A stretch of 47,876 nt of DNA from Candidatus Poseidoniaceae archaeon. GTDB lineage: Archaea > Thermoplasmatota > Poseidoniia > Poseidoniales > Poseidoniaceae. The stretch covers positions 1 through 47,876 of the forward strand of contig JAPKCS010000012.1 in NCBI GenBank assembly GCA_028822845.1. The letters are read 5' to 3'. This document shows positions 35,001-42,826 of the stretch, in pieces. The position numbers and the translations under genes were made by a program. The notes beneath the pieces were generated by a model. It was not told where the DNA came from and ran no database searches. It saw only the letters and a list, made by a program, of their open reading frames with translations. Position 1 is the first letter of the stretch; each line of letters begins with the position of its first letter.

Positions 35001-36127
35001 ACGGAGGTTGAAGAGCTCACTGCTGAGGTTCCATTATCGAAATATTGCACATCCGAGTAATCATATGTGTAGTTGGTTCCAGCATTGAGTCCATCGATGA
35101 AGATGGTGGCTGTTGAAAGGTTGACTTGGTTCACTTCGATGGATTCGAAGGACTGACCTCCACCCGGGAGATCTGTCGTGATTTCGATGCTGTAGGTGTT
35201 GATGGCGCCGATCCAGCCGTAAACATCGATGTACGTGGTTTGGCTTGATGATGAAGAGACGCTCATGTACTCTGTATTCGTCGAGCCTCCCGAAGAGGAG
35301 AGGTAGTTTCCGTTTGCAGAATCCCAGCCAGCGTCAATGTCACCAGAGGCATGATTGAATGTGATGTTGACATAATATGTCACGCCGCTCAACATGTCGA
35401 CTTGGAAATAATCAACATCTGAGGTGGTGTGAAGGGAGAGACCTGAACAATAGATTGGAAGGTTTGAAGCGAGTGTGGCGGTTGATGTTGCATCATTTGG
35501 CTCGAGGATATCGGAGTTTGTCGTACCGTTACCAACGCAATTGGTTGGTGGCGACGTCCCGTTTCCACCGGTTCCGTTCCCGCCCGTTGAGGTACTGAAG
35601 GTCCAGAAATCAAGCGTGTAGGAACCGTATCCGCTGTATCGCAAGATTTGGACGTACACCGTACCTCCGTGAGGGTTTTGGGTTGCATTGGTTGAAACAA
35701 TCTCCGGATTGTTGTTTAACGAAGAATCGATCCCGTTGAGAGAGGCATCAAAAATGAACAAATCGAAAGCGTTTGAGTAGGTCGACCCGTTTGATGAGTT
35801 GTAAGTGGTGTTGTATGACAATTGGAGCGTGACACCTTCGTTGGCGTCGATGGTGATCGCGAACCAATCTTGGTCATCGCCGACGTCGAGTTCGCCGTAC
35901 TGGGGACCTGACGCAACCGGAGAAAACCCGTTCAGGTTGATGACCGCTGCGGAACTGTTGATCGAAGTGGAATTATCTGGAAGGTCCATGGACGATCCTA
36001 GATCAGATTGGTTTGCGCCGACAGCGGAAGCCATTGGAGCAGTCAAGGTCACCGACATAAGGGCGATAAGAACAGCAAGAAATGTCGCTGTAAATTTCCT
36101 TTGACCAGCGTTGCTTTGCTTGTACAT
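32024..36127 (-). CDS. Giant Ca-binding surface protein with PPC domains and repeat stalk
   Basis: 1367 residues. Signal peptide (1-36, ending ASA), two pre-peptidase C-terminal (PPC)-like beta domains (about 70-170 and 190-310), and Ser/Thr-rich beta domains to about 650. The stalk consists of nine 27-residue DxDGDGYGDN repeats, then about nine Cys-containing repeats of about 36 residues (GCSxxQxDxDxDGV...DxCP). One membrane helix (about 1283-1303) and a short cytoplasmic tail ending in an aromatic WW-like segment (WSKAADGTLSYFDASSESW) complete it. Such stalks stiffen on calcium binding. A role in attachment to particles or polymers is inferred from architecture. Confidence 0.8.
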   Translation of the reverse strand: MYKQSNAGQRKFTATFLAVLIALMSVTLTAPMASAVGANQSDLGSSMDLPDNSTSINSSAAVINLNGFSPVASGPQYGELDVGDDQDWFAITIDANEGVTLQLSYNTTYNSSNGSTYSNAFDLFIFDASLNGIDSSLNNNPEIVSTNATQNPHGGTVYVQILRYSGYGSYTLDFWTFSTSTGGNGTGGNGTSPPTNCVGNGTTNSDILEPNDATSTATLASNLPIYCSGLSLHTTSDVDYFQVDMLSGVTYYVNITFNHASGDIDAGWDSANGNYLSSSGGSTNTEYMSVSSSSSQTTYIDVYGWIGAINTYSIEITTDLPGGGQSFESIEVNQVNLSTATIFIDGLNAGTNYTYDYSDVQYFDNGTSAVSSSTSVSFNATGSNYSTTVTTSTPVMIESNFCVESDLMDASGNLLNMDFDCTYLEILESEALSSTTGEHTATNLSLNTDYTLWWFVYDIVQFENNYTTSNDVELALAVSVVYEQTENFTSTTTSEMWSVNWTGITTGDIHALVGLLSYANTPINLSANDGYIGFHASDFIPQLPSMVIDAYSTSSTSVTNNVDVKGSDLVTGDSYRYQVRVVDQAGANIASSTIMNFTASAQNMSMPTFTYSTPNMSGTYCAEVLLYSAASVQLIGDSDCFNLFIDDDNDGVANEFDLCPNSAAGSMVDMDGCELSQKDSDSDGYNDDVDDFPYDSSQYSDMDGDGYGDNANGNSPDAFPTDSSQWSDIDGDGYGDNTQGNNSDTFPYDPTQWSDADGDGYGDNASGNNADEYPTDSTQWADDDDDGYADNPNGTNGDQFPNDGSQWSDTDGDGYGDNPAGNQPDAFPTDSTQWVDADGDGYGDNAGGNDADLFPNEPTQWFDQDGDGFGDNQAGNDPDHFPTDGTQWQDADGDGYGDNPTGNAPDAFPADATQWMDADNDGYGDNAMGNDGDQCLGTPAGQVVDTFGCSTSQMDDDLDGVANDQDACPETPAGESVDMFGCSGSQEDADNDGVMDAFDLCPSTTLGAIIDAAGCSDEQLDSDDDGVSNDVDDCPMSAPGVPVNGQGCAASERDTDMDAVMDADDFCPMTPETEEADSTGCSDSQRDDDNDSFNNDVDACPNTALDATPDASGCSPEQYDDDDDTIDNTIDDCAATPQGEQVDPTGCSETQTDQDMDGIKDAYDECRDTGAGHGPDLQGCSEHQKDDDEDGVFNVADLCKGTDSNQTVIDDEGCGLNQIDTDGDGVNDEVDDFVFDANETLDSDGDGVSDRFDDAPFDATRSEAAVEQKGGGGLAYAIIALLVLCGLGALLVVRQNETEPEMGSAFAEANYADSQTESQMNASDKSVPTIGETSQEWEEDGVNWSKAADGTLSYFDASSESWIVYDQ
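32430..33330 (-). repeat. About nine Cys-containing thrombospondin-3-like repeats of about 36 residues
   Basis: Second repeat type in the same protein: DxDxDGVxDxxDxCPxTPxGxxVDxxGCSxxQ. Each copy has two cysteines that could form a disulfide between neighbouring Ca-binding loops. Copies are diverged. Confidence 0.7.
33340..34060 (-). repeat. 81-bp tandem repeats (27 residues, about nine copies)
   Basis: In-frame repeats in the surface protein, each with a TQWxDxDGDGYGDN core and a GNxxDxFPxD linker. Copies differ at scattered positions, so the array is diverged and not freshly expanded. Boundaries are approximate. Confidence 0.75.
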
Positions 36128-36176
36128 GGTGTTTGGAGACGGTGCTGGCTTAAGAGCATCTCGCTTTTTAGGACTT

Positions 36177-36416
36177 TCAAATAGCAGTCGGCGCTACGTG
36201 GCCGGGCTTTTTTTCATCGGGTTTACGAACTCGAGACCAGACGCCACCCATCAATTCGTCATGATGGATGGTACAATAGTGAAATCGGCGGTAAGCCTCA
36301 CGAAATGAATAGGCCTTCTTCCCTGTGGCTACGAGGTAACCTTCTGGAGAGAGTCGAGAAACAATCATACCTTCATCTCCACAACCTGGAAAATCGCACA
36401 CTGGTGTTCCGCCCAT
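36177..36416 (-). CDS. Small Cys/His (putative zinc-binding) protein
   Basis: 79 residues from the ATG at 36416; a TTG four codons upstream is less likely. Contains CDFPGC near the start and YCTIHH in the middle (Cys7, Cys12, then Cys and two His about 40 residues later), a possible single zinc site. The rest is basic. No family recognised. It lies between the surface protein (same strand, downstream) and the carboxylase terminator. Confidence 0.5.
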   Translation of the reverse strand: MGGTPVCDFPGCGDEGMIVSRLSPEGYLVATGKKAYSFREAYRRFHYCTIHHDELMGGVWSRVRKPDEKKPGHVAPTAI

Positions 36417-36464
36417 ACCCAAAGACAAACGCTGACACCTCTTTAATGGTCGTACATATCCATG

Positions 36465-36494
36465 AAAAAAAGGGCTTCATCCCTAAACGAAGCC
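36465..36494 (-). terminator. Terminator-like hairpin after the biotin carrier gene
   Basis: On the minus strand GGCTTC (36494-36489) pairs with GAAGCC (36478-36473) and is followed by C and seven T (36471-36465), starting 4 bp after the biotin carrier stop. A stem plus T-run at the end of the carboxylase operon fits termination; T-runs alone also terminate in archaea. Confidence 0.6.
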
Positions 36495-36497
36495 AGA

Positions 36498-36905
36498 TTA
36501 TTCCGCAGTTGGCTCAGGAACGGGTTCGATGATGACCAGCGGTATGTTGGCTTCGATGGCTTGGCCTTCTTCGCATTGCACGGAAATCACGGTTCCTGAA
36601 ACTGGTGCTTGAATTTCGTTCTGCATCTTCATGGCCTCAAGGATCAAAATGACCTGCCCCTCAACCACTTCATCGCCTTCATTCACTTCAACTGTGACCA
36701 CTTTACCAGGAATATTAGCAGAAACGGTTCCTGACTTCTTTTTCTTGCCACCACCGGAACGTTTCTTCTTTGAAACTGGCGCTGCATCTGGAATTTCAAT
36801 GTTGAATGTTTGGCCCTCGACCTTAGCGGTCCATGCCGTACCTTCACCATCGATTTCAACTTCAAATTCTACGCCGTCAACGACGACTTTTCGGGTTTCA
36901 GACAT
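36498..36905 (-). CDS. Biotin carboxyl carrier protein of acyl-CoA carboxylase
   Basis: 135 residues. The C-terminal biotinyl domain has EAMKM with the biotin-accepting Lys93, preceded by the usual hinge-like lysine-rich stretch (about 46-57). An N-terminal beta region resembles the front part of MmdC/oxaloacetate decarboxylase gamma-type carriers. It moves CO2 between the biotin carboxylase and the carboxyltransferase. Four bases separate it from the preceding small gene, in an operon with the carboxyltransferase. The biotin ligase fusion at 19725-21227 probably charges it. The biotin carboxylase subunit is not in the window. Confidence 0.9.
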   Translation of the reverse strand: MSETRKVVVDGVEFEVEIDGEGTAWTAKVEGQTFNIEIPDAAPVSKKKRSGGGKKKKSGTVSANIPGKVVTVEVNEGDEVVEGQVILILEAMKMQNEIQAPVSGTVISVQCEEGQAIEANIPLVIIEPVPEPTAE

Positions 36906-36909
36906 GAAT

Positions 36910-37104
36910 TCACTTCCAAGGTGAGCGGCTTGCTCGTCGGTGCATAAGGCTGGATTGCCCTGTGTTGATTCTGCGGTGATCTTGCGACCAAGCTAAGCCT
37001 GGTTTTCGTGCGATTTGGCCAGGGTCTTCACCTTGCTGTGTTACTTCTGCGAGCACAGCTGCAATGGCTGCCATGCGCAAAGTTGCTGGATCTGTTGCCG
37101 ACAT
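36910..37104 (-). CDS. Small carboxylase-associated subunit (OadG/epsilon-like, tentative)
   Basis: 64 residues. The N-terminal helix LRMAAIAAVLAEVTQQ resembles small subunits found between the carboxyltransferase and biotin carrier of propionyl-CoA carboxylases and methylmalonyl-CoA decarboxylases. A tryptophan follows in a basic tail (LAWSQDHRR). The gene starts 9 bp after the carboxyltransferase stop and ends 4 bp before the carrier ATG, so it is surely in the operon. A role in holding the complex together is inferred. Confidence 0.55.
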   Translation of the reverse strand: MSATDPATLRMAAIAAVLAEVTQQGEDPGQIARKPGLAWSQDHRRINTGQSSLMHRRASRSPWK

Positions 37105-37113
37105 GATAATGCC

Positions 37114-38667
37114 TCACAGAGGGATGTTCCCGTGCTTCCGAGCCGGGCGGAGTTCTTCTTTATCGAGCAGCATTTCCAACGAGCGGCACAACCGACGGCG
37201 CGTTTCATTCGGTTCGATGACATCGTCGATGTAGCCCAAAGCAGCAGCCTTGTACGGGTTTGCGAACTTCTCATTGAAGTCTTCAGTCAAACGACTTCGT
37301 TCTTGTTCTGCGTTGCGGGCGTTGGCAATCCTTCGCTTATGGATGATCTCAACAGCACCGTCGGCGCCCATCACTGCCAACTCGGCGGTTGGCCAAGCGA
37401 CGTTGTAATCGCCACGGATGTGTTTTGAAGACATGACGTCATAGGCGCCACCGTATGCCTTTCGAAGAATAACCGTCAATTTAGGCACCGTTGCTTCGGC
37501 ATAGGCATACAGGAGTTTAGCACCGTGACGGATGATGCCACCCCATTCTTGGTTTGTCCCTGGTAGGAACCCAGGTACATCCTCAAGGGTGATGATAGGG
37601 ATGTTGAAAGCATCACAGAACCGCACAAATCGGGCTGCTTTATCGCTTGCGTCAATGTCGAGGCACCCCGCCAAAACCTTGGGTTGATTGGCGACGATGC
37701 CAACTGTATGCGAGCCGAGGTGGCCAAAGCCAATGACGATGTTTTGAGCCCAATCTGCTTGAACTTCAAGGAATCCACCGTCGTCAAGAATTTCAGTGAT
37801 CACGTCAACCACATCATAGGGTTTGGTCGCCACATCAGGGATGATTGAGTCGAGGGCGTCGCATGAACGGTCGATTGGATCGGATGTCTTCTTGTCAGGA
37901 GGGCGTTCAAGGTTGTTCTGCGGCAGCAGATCTGTGAGGTCTCGCGCCAAAGCAATTGCATTTTCATCATCGCTGGCGGTAAAGTGCGACACACCGGATT
38001 TACTGCCGTGTGTCATTGCTCCGCCAAGGTCTTCGAAGGACACCACTTCATTGGTGACCGTCTTGATCACTTCTGGACCAGTGATGAACATGTGAGCCGT
38101 TTGGTCGACCATGATGACAAAATCAGTGATGGCTGGAGAGTAGACTGCTCCACCTGCGCACGGACCCATGATGACAGAAATTTGCGGGATGACGCCAGAT
38201 GCACGTACATTCCGGAAGAAGATTTCAGCATAACTTCCCAGCGATGCAACGCCTTCCTGAATACGAGCTCCACCTGAATCGTTCATGCCGATCACTGGGC
38301 GTCCTGTTTTGAGGGCCATATCGAGAACCTTGCAGATCTTCAAACCGTGCATCTCACCAAGTGATCCGCCGTAAACGGTGAAGTCTTGAGCAAAGGCAAA
38401 CACTTCGCGACCATTGATGGTGCCGTGACCGGTGACAACACCGTCACCAGGAATGATGTTCTTGTCCATGTTGAAATCTCGGCAACGGTGTTCAACAAGA
38501 GCATCAATCTCTTGGAAAGAGCCGTCGTCAAGCAACATTTCCATGCGCTCACGTGCCGTCATTTTACCACGGTTGTGTTGGGCATCGACGCGAGCTTGGC
38601 CACCACCGGCCTCGCTGCGAGCCTTCCGATTGCGTAAATCTTGGAGTCGTTGCTCTGTCGATGACAT
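37114..38667 (-). CDS. Propionyl-CoA/acetyl-CoA carboxylase carboxyltransferase (beta) subunit
   Basis: About 517 residues from the ATG at 38667 ([11 protein letters not shown]). In-frame GTG (38715) and ATG (38709) codons upstream seem less likely because they precede a typical N-terminus. Conserved blocks include [16 protein letters not shown], the [16 protein letters not shown] acyl-CoA region, [23 protein letters not shown], and [29 protein letters not shown] near the biotin site. Substrate is probably propionyl-CoA, since a methylmalonyl-CoA mutase subunit and MeaB are divergent from it. It could also accept acetyl-CoA, as in other archaea. Confidence 0.92.
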   Translation of the reverse strand: MSSTEQRLQDLRNRKARSEAGGGQARVDAQHNRGKMTARERMEMLLDDGSFQEIDALVEHRCRDFNMDKNIIPGDGVVTGHGTINGREVFAFAQDFTVYGGSLGEMHGLKICKVLDMALKTGRPVIGMNDSGGARIQEGVASLGSYAEIFFRNVRASGVIPQISVIMGPCAGGAVYSPAITDFVIMVDQTAHMFITGPEVIKTVTNEVVSFEDLGGAMTHGSKSGVSHFTASDDENAIALARDLTDLLPQNNLERPPDKKTSDPIDRSCDALDSIIPDVATKPYDVVDVITEILDDGGFLEVQADWAQNIVIGFGHLGSHTVGIVANQPKVLAGCLDIDASDKAARFVRFCDAFNIPIITLEDVPGFLPGTNQEWGGIIRHGAKLLYAYAEATVPKLTVILRKAYGGAYDVMSSKHIRGDYNVAWPTAELAVMGADGAVEIIHKRRIANARNAEQERSRLTEDFNEKFANPYKAAALGYIDDVIEPNETRRRLCRSLEMLLDKEELRPARKHGNIPL

Positions 38668-38700
38668 AGGCTTCCCAATGTGACGGACTGAAAACCCGCC

Positions 38701-38709
38701 CTTATGCAT
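38701..38709 (-). promoter_or_regulatory. TATA-like box of the carboxylase operon
   Basis: ATGCATAAG on the minus strand, 34-42 bases before the ATG at 38667. It lies in the 107-bp region shared with the divergent mutase subunit gene. Confidence 0.3.
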
Positions 38710-38774
38710 TGTCACTCAGCGCCCGTCAATCGGACGGTTCTGCACGTGACCTGTCAACATCGGCGAATCGAGCC

Positions 38775-39275
38775 ATGAAGGCGCCTCCTCACCCTGAGAA
38801 GGGGTGTGTTGATAGGGAAGCGTTTCGTCCACACCTCATGGACGAGCCTTTGCGCGTTGTTGTAGCAAAACCGGGACTTGATGGTCATGACAGAGGTGCT
38901 AAAGTTGTGGCACGCGCTCTTCGTGACGCAGGCCATGAGGTCATTTACACTGGTTTGCGACGGAGTGCCCAGCAAATCGTCGAAACGGTCCGAGATGAAG
39001 ACGCTCGGTTCCTCGGGCTTTCTTCGCTTTCTGGAGCACACAGCCATCTGTTTCCAAAAGTGTGCGAACTGTTGCGCGTCGAAGGGCTAACCGATGTGAT
39101 CGTGTTCGGAGGCGGCATCATCCCTGAAGATGACCGAGAAGCCCTTTATCAGTGTAAAATCCGAGCAATTTTTGGTCCAGGGACTCCTACCTCCGAAATC
39201 CTTGAATTCATTCAAACATCGAACGCAATGGACGATGCAGGCGTTGGTCAATCCAGCGATTGGCATTGGGCTTGA
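38775..39275 (+). CDS. Methylmalonyl-CoA mutase, B12-binding small subunit
   Basis: About 166 residues from the ATG at 38775 (ATG 38838 is an alternative). A complete cobalamin-binding domain: KPGLDGHDRGAKVVA with the axial histidine His38 in DGHDRG, GLSSLSGAH, and FGGGIIPEDD...FGPGT. Length and start match the separate small-subunit form of the mutase found in archaea. The large catalytic subunit is not in the window. It converts methylmalonyl-CoA to succinyl-CoA with its partner. MeaB follows 20 bp downstream. Confidence 0.92.
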   Translation: MKAPPHPEKGCVDREAFRPHLMDEPLRVVVAKPGLDGHDRGAKVVARALRDAGHEVIYTGLRRSAQQIVETVRDEDARFLGLSSLSGAHSHLFPKVCELLRVEGLTDVIVFGGGIIPEDDREALYQCKIRAIFGPGTPTSEILEFIQTSNAMDDAGVGQSSDWHWA

Positions 39276-39295
39276 AACGCATGAGGGAACCTCCG

Positions 39296-40201
39296 ATGGA
39301 CGACCTGATCAAAGCGGCTTTGGAAGGGGATCGTCGATCCCTTGCGAAGACGCTCAGCGCCTTGGAAAACAGAACGACCAACCTCGAACACATCCTCGGC
39401 TTAATGGGTGAACCAAAACCAAAACCAGATCACTGGCAATCGCTTGCTATCACCGGTGCACCCGGGGTTGGTAAGTCATGCTTGTTGGACGGTTTGCTTA
39501 CGGTTTGGGCTGAATCGGGCCTTCGAGTTGCCCTTCTTGCTGTGGACCCGTCGTCGCCCCGCACCGGTGGAGCGCTGTTAGGTGATCGAGTTCGTATGAC
39601 CGTCGTCGATCATCCCACGCTAAAAGAAAACGTCTACCTTCGCTCGATTGCCACCAGAAAAGCTTCTGGGAGCGTCCCTCTTATTGTTGCAGACATGACT
39701 GAATTCCTTTTGGCACTTGGGTGGGACCGAATTCTCATCGAAACTGTTGGCGCTGGTCAAGCTGAAGTTCGATGCGCCGCTATTGCCGACCGGATTCTCG
39801 TTGTTGAGGGCCCGGCGCGCGGCGATGGGGTGCAGGCAGAAAAGGCAGGATTACTGGAGTTGGCCGATGCGGTGATCGTCAACAAATGCGATCTGCCCGG
39901 GGCTGAACGTCACGCTGATGAATTGCGTGAATCCTACGGTCTTGGTCTTGGGACCCCACCTCCTGTCATGCTCACATCAGCCCTCCATGGGACGGGAATC
40001 AAACCCGCTGCTGACATGTTGCTCGGCCTCGAAGCCTCTGGACGTTCAGAGCGTGCACGCTGGCGGGAACGCTTGCTGGCTCATCATGAACGGCTTATTC
40101 TCGAATCCCCAAAACTCGACGAAATGCTCAAACGTTTGGCGGCAGGTTCAATGACGCTTGATGATGTCATCGAGTCCATCGGGGCAGAAAAGAATGAGTG
40201 A
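39296..40201 (+). CDS. meaB: MeaB/ArgK-family G3E GTPase, mutase chaperone
   Basis: About 301 residues from the ATG at 39296 (MDDLIKAALEGDRR), with GAGGG upstream; ATG 39281 is possible. P-loop GAPGVGKS (54-61), VDPSSPRTGGALLGDRVRM, ETVGAGQAEV and the guanine-specificity motif VNKCD are all present. MeaB protects and reloads the B12 cofactor of methylmalonyl-CoA mutase, fitting the neighbouring subunit gene. Its stop overlaps the start of the next gene. Confidence 0.93.
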   Translation: MDDLIKAALEGDRRSLAKTLSALENRTTNLEHILGLMGEPKPKPDHWQSLAITGAPGVGKSCLLDGLLTVWAESGLRVALLAVDPSSPRTGGALLGDRVRMTVVDHPTLKENVYLRSIATRKASGSVPLIVADMTEFLLALGWDRILIETVGAGQAEVRCAAIADRILVVEGPARGDGVQAEKAGLLELADAVIVNKCDLPGAERHADELRESYGLGLGTPPPVMLTSALHGTGIKPAADMLLGLEASGRSERARWRERLLAHHERLILESPKLDEMLKRLAAGSMTLDDVIESIGAEKNE

Positions 40202-40820
40202 CCACGTCGAATTGACCAACCCTGTTGACCTGTCAGTCGGTGGAATGAATGGCCATCTGTTCCGCCGAGCCATCCACCTTGCCATGAGCGCACTTCCCTT
40301 CATTTACTTTGAATGGGGTGAAAGCATCTCTGAAGCACTTGGCACCTCGGAAAAGCAAGCTGTATCGCTGGTGATCATCGCCATTTTGGCGGTTGAAGCA
40401 TTGCGCCTCAAATTAGGAGTCACCATCTTCGGCCAGCGCGAATACGAAGCAAAACAAGTTTCAGCCCTTGCTTGGGGTACCTTTGGTATTGGCATGGTGT
40501 TCTTACTCACGCCGACAGAAGCCTATGCATGGCCGCTGATTCTTTCACTCTCGCTTGGCGACCCGTTCATGGGTGAACTGCGCCGGAAAGGCATGGAATC
40601 GAAAAATGTCGTGATCTACTCGAGCATCTTCATTGCAGCCATTTGGGTTGCATGCTGGTATTGGTTCGCTACACCACTGTGGCTTGCCGTGATTTTTGGA
40701 CCGCTGTGCGTTGCTTCTGAATGGCCTCGCCTCCGATACATCGACGACAATGCCACAATGATTCTTATTCCAATGGCTGCCTTGCTCATCTTAGAACCGT
40801 TCCTCAAAATAATGTCGTGA
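40194..40820 (+). CDS. Polyprenol/dolichol/phytol kinase-like membrane protein
   Basis: 208 residues, ATG at 40194 inside the end of meaB (8-base overlap). About six to seven helices. Signature pieces of the SEC59/DGK1/VTE5 superfamily: FRRAIHLAMSALP near the start, SLSLGDPFMGELRRKG in the middle, and a C-terminal EWPRLRYIDDNATMILIP (family: E...IDDN...P). These enzymes phosphorylate polyprenols or related lipids, using CTP in several members. In archaea this could serve dolichol-phosphate recycling for glycosylation or salvage of geranylgeraniol. Exact substrate unknown. Confidence 0.65.
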   Translation: MSDHVELTNPVDLSVGGMNGHLFRRAIHLAMSALPFIYFEWGESISEALGTSEKQAVSLVIIAILAVEALRLKLGVTIFGQREYEAKQVSALAWGTFGIGMVFLLTPTEAYAWPLILSLSLGDPFMGELRRKGMESKNVVIYSSIFIAAIWVACWYWFATPLWLAVIFGPLCVASEWPRLRYIDDNATMILIPMAALLILEPFLKIMS

Positions 40821-40880
40821 GGATACCAACGGCTCAATATGTTCAAATGATGGGGACCAGTGGACAAATCGGTGAAGACC

Positions 40881-40991
40881 ATGAGCGATCAGATAAAATC
40901 CTCCGAACCCCCTCAAATCACATACTTCATTGGCTTTTCATTAGCCATCATCCTCATGGCTGTTGTCATGGTCAAGTACCCTGTCTGGTGA
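40881..40991 (+). CDS. 36-residue single-helix membrane peptide
   Basis: ATG at 40881 to TGA at 40989-40991. A short polar head (MSDQIKSSEPPQ) is followed by one strong hydrophobic helix of about 20 residues and a VKYPVW end. An in-frame GTG at 40860 would add seven residues. It lies between the kinase-like gene and asnB on the same strand, and I saw no better ORF in the 221-bp gap. Typical of small accessory subunits, but unproven. Confidence 0.45.
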   Translation: MSDQIKSSEPPQITYFIGFSLAIILMAVVMVKYPVW

Positions 40992-41041
40992 ATCAGAAAC
41001 CAAGCAATGGTTGAAGAAGGGCGAGTCCCCGAATTTCGTTT

Positions 41042-42826
41042 ATGTGTGGCATCGCTGGTATGTTTGGGCGACCAGACATCAACGTCATCCATGCCATGAA
41101 CCGCTATCAAATACATCGCGGCCCCGACGGTCAAAGTACCTGGATGGATGACGGTATAGCCCTCGGCCACACACGACTCGCCATCGTTGACAAAGCGGGT
41201 GGCGACCAACCACTGTTTGGACCATCAGGTGAGGTTCTGATCGCCAATGGTGAAATTTACAACCATCCGACGTTGCGTGCCAGCCTGCCTCATTACCCGT
41301 GGACAACCAACGTCGATTCAGAAGCCATCTTAGCGCTTCATACCAAGGCCAAACAAAGCTCGAGCCATGGCCCTTTGTCACCCGCAGATCACGCACAATG
41401 GATCAAACACCTCGATGGGATGTATGCGTTCAGCCTTTGGGATCCGCAGCATCAACAACTCATTCTTGCTCGAGATCCGCTTGGCATCAAGCCGATGGTT
41501 CGAACGGTGGTTGAAGGCAGTTTGTTGTTCGCAAGCGAGGCCAAGGCTTTACGAGCGCATGAAAGCCATATCCCCGTCCTCGACGAAGTCGCACTCGTTG
41601 CCCGACTTGCTTGGGAATACCCGCTTGATGGAACGACCCTTCTCAAGGATGTGCACCACATCCGACCCGGAACAGTCGAGGTGTGGCACCTCGTCAACGG
41701 CAAGCCTGAACGCATTGGAACAGCCAACGTCGAGCGTCAACGCCTGACACCATCAACATCCTGGGACCCTTCAACTCAATCAGAAGCGTTGCTGGAGTCG
41801 TTTGTCGACAGCGTGAGTCAACGCTTGATGGGAGAAGTACCGATGGGAATTGTGCTCTCTGGAGGTTTGGATTCATCCTTGGTCGCAGCAGTGGCTCACG
41901 AGGCAGCAGAGCGAGCAGGACAACCAGTCCCTGCCTGTTGGACGGTGGCGGAAAGTGAAGACAACCCCGATTGGATTGCCGCAGAGCGGGTCGCTGCGAC
42001 ATTGGATTTAGAACACCACCAACATGTACTCGAGGGAGATACCTTCGACAAAACCCTGCCAGACCTCACATGGCACGGCGAAGACTTCGATGTCACCGTT
42101 CTCTTCTTCCAGCCCCTTTTCCAACGGATGGCAGAAAAGGTGACCGTGGGATTATGTGGTCAAGGTGCAGACGAATTGCACGGGGGCTATCCCCGTTATC
42201 GAGACCTTGAACAGCATGCCTCGTTGGTCGACGCTCGCCTCGCATCAATGGATCACCCTGCTGCTCGTCAAATCGAACAAGGGAAACTCCCCGTGGGCGA
42301 TGCGTGGTACACCAATGATCACAGTGGAAGCGCTCACACTGATTCGCTTGAGTCGTTTCTCAACTTCGAACTCGAACATGGTCAACTTAGCAATTTCCAA
42401 TTAAGGCTTGTCGATCGTCATTCTATGGCGCATTCTTTAGAAGTGCGTGTGCCATTTTTAGGAAGCGCTCACAGGCGCGCTTCGAATGACTTACCGATGG
42501 ATTGGCGTCTTCCTTCATCGATGGAAGAAAAGGCTGCGTTGAGAGCAGCAGCCGATCTTACTCGGTTGCCAACAGACATCGTTCGTCGACCGAAGTTGCC
42601 AGCTGGTCGAGCGACCTCACCGACGCTGATTTCCAACATGATCGAAGAACTCCGTCCTCGGAGTGAAGAAGTTCTTCTGCGCTATCCGAACCTCGTTCGA
42701 GCCTTCAAGGGTCAACCAGAACTTGCCATTGGGATAGGTTTGTTTGAAGCAATTCATATAGTCGACCGTGGGGCTTCAAAACCTAACATGAGTGCTGTGG
42801 CCCTTTTGGATGAGGTGATTGGATGA
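41042..42826 (+). CDS. asnB: Asparagine synthetase-like (glutamine-hydrolysing) amidotransferase
   Basis: 594 residues. The N-terminal glutaminase domain has the nucleophile Cys2 (MCGIAG), HRGPDG, TRLAIVD and NGEIYNH. The C-terminal synthetase domain has the ATP pyrophosphatase loop SGGLDSS at 273-279 and GQGADELHGGYPRY. Both sites look intact. The simplest role is asparagine synthesis from aspartate, ATP and glutamine. Because it overlaps a GshA-like ligase gene by 4 bases (ATGA), amidation of another acceptor is also possible. Confidence 0.88.
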   Translation: MCGIAGMFGRPDINVIHAMNRYQIHRGPDGQSTWMDDGIALGHTRLAIVDKAGGDQPLFGPSGEVLIANGEIYNHPTLRASLPHYPWTTNVDSEAILALHTKAKQSSSHGPLSPADHAQWIKHLDGMYAFSLWDPQHQQLILARDPLGIKPMVRTVVEGSLLFASEAKALRAHESHIPVLDEVALVARLAWEYPLDGTTLLKDVHHIRPGTVEVWHLVNGKPERIGTANVERQRLTPSTSWDPSTQSEALLESFVDSVSQRLMGEVPMGIVLSGGLDSSLVAAVAHEAAERAGQPVPACWTVAESEDNPDWIAAERVAATLDLEHHQHVLEGDTFDKTLPDLTWHGEDFDVTVLFFQPLFQRMAEKVTVGLCGQGADELHGGYPRYRDLEQHASLVDARLASMDHPAARQIEQGKLPVGDAWYTNDHSGSAHTDSLESFLNFELEHGQLSNFQLRLVDRHSMAHSLEVRVPFLGSAHRRASNDLPMDWRLPSSMEEKAALRAAADLTRLPTDIVRRPKLPAGRATSPTLISNMIEELRPRSEEVLLRYPNLVRAFKGQPELAIGIGLFEAIHIVDRGASKPNMSAVALLDEVIG

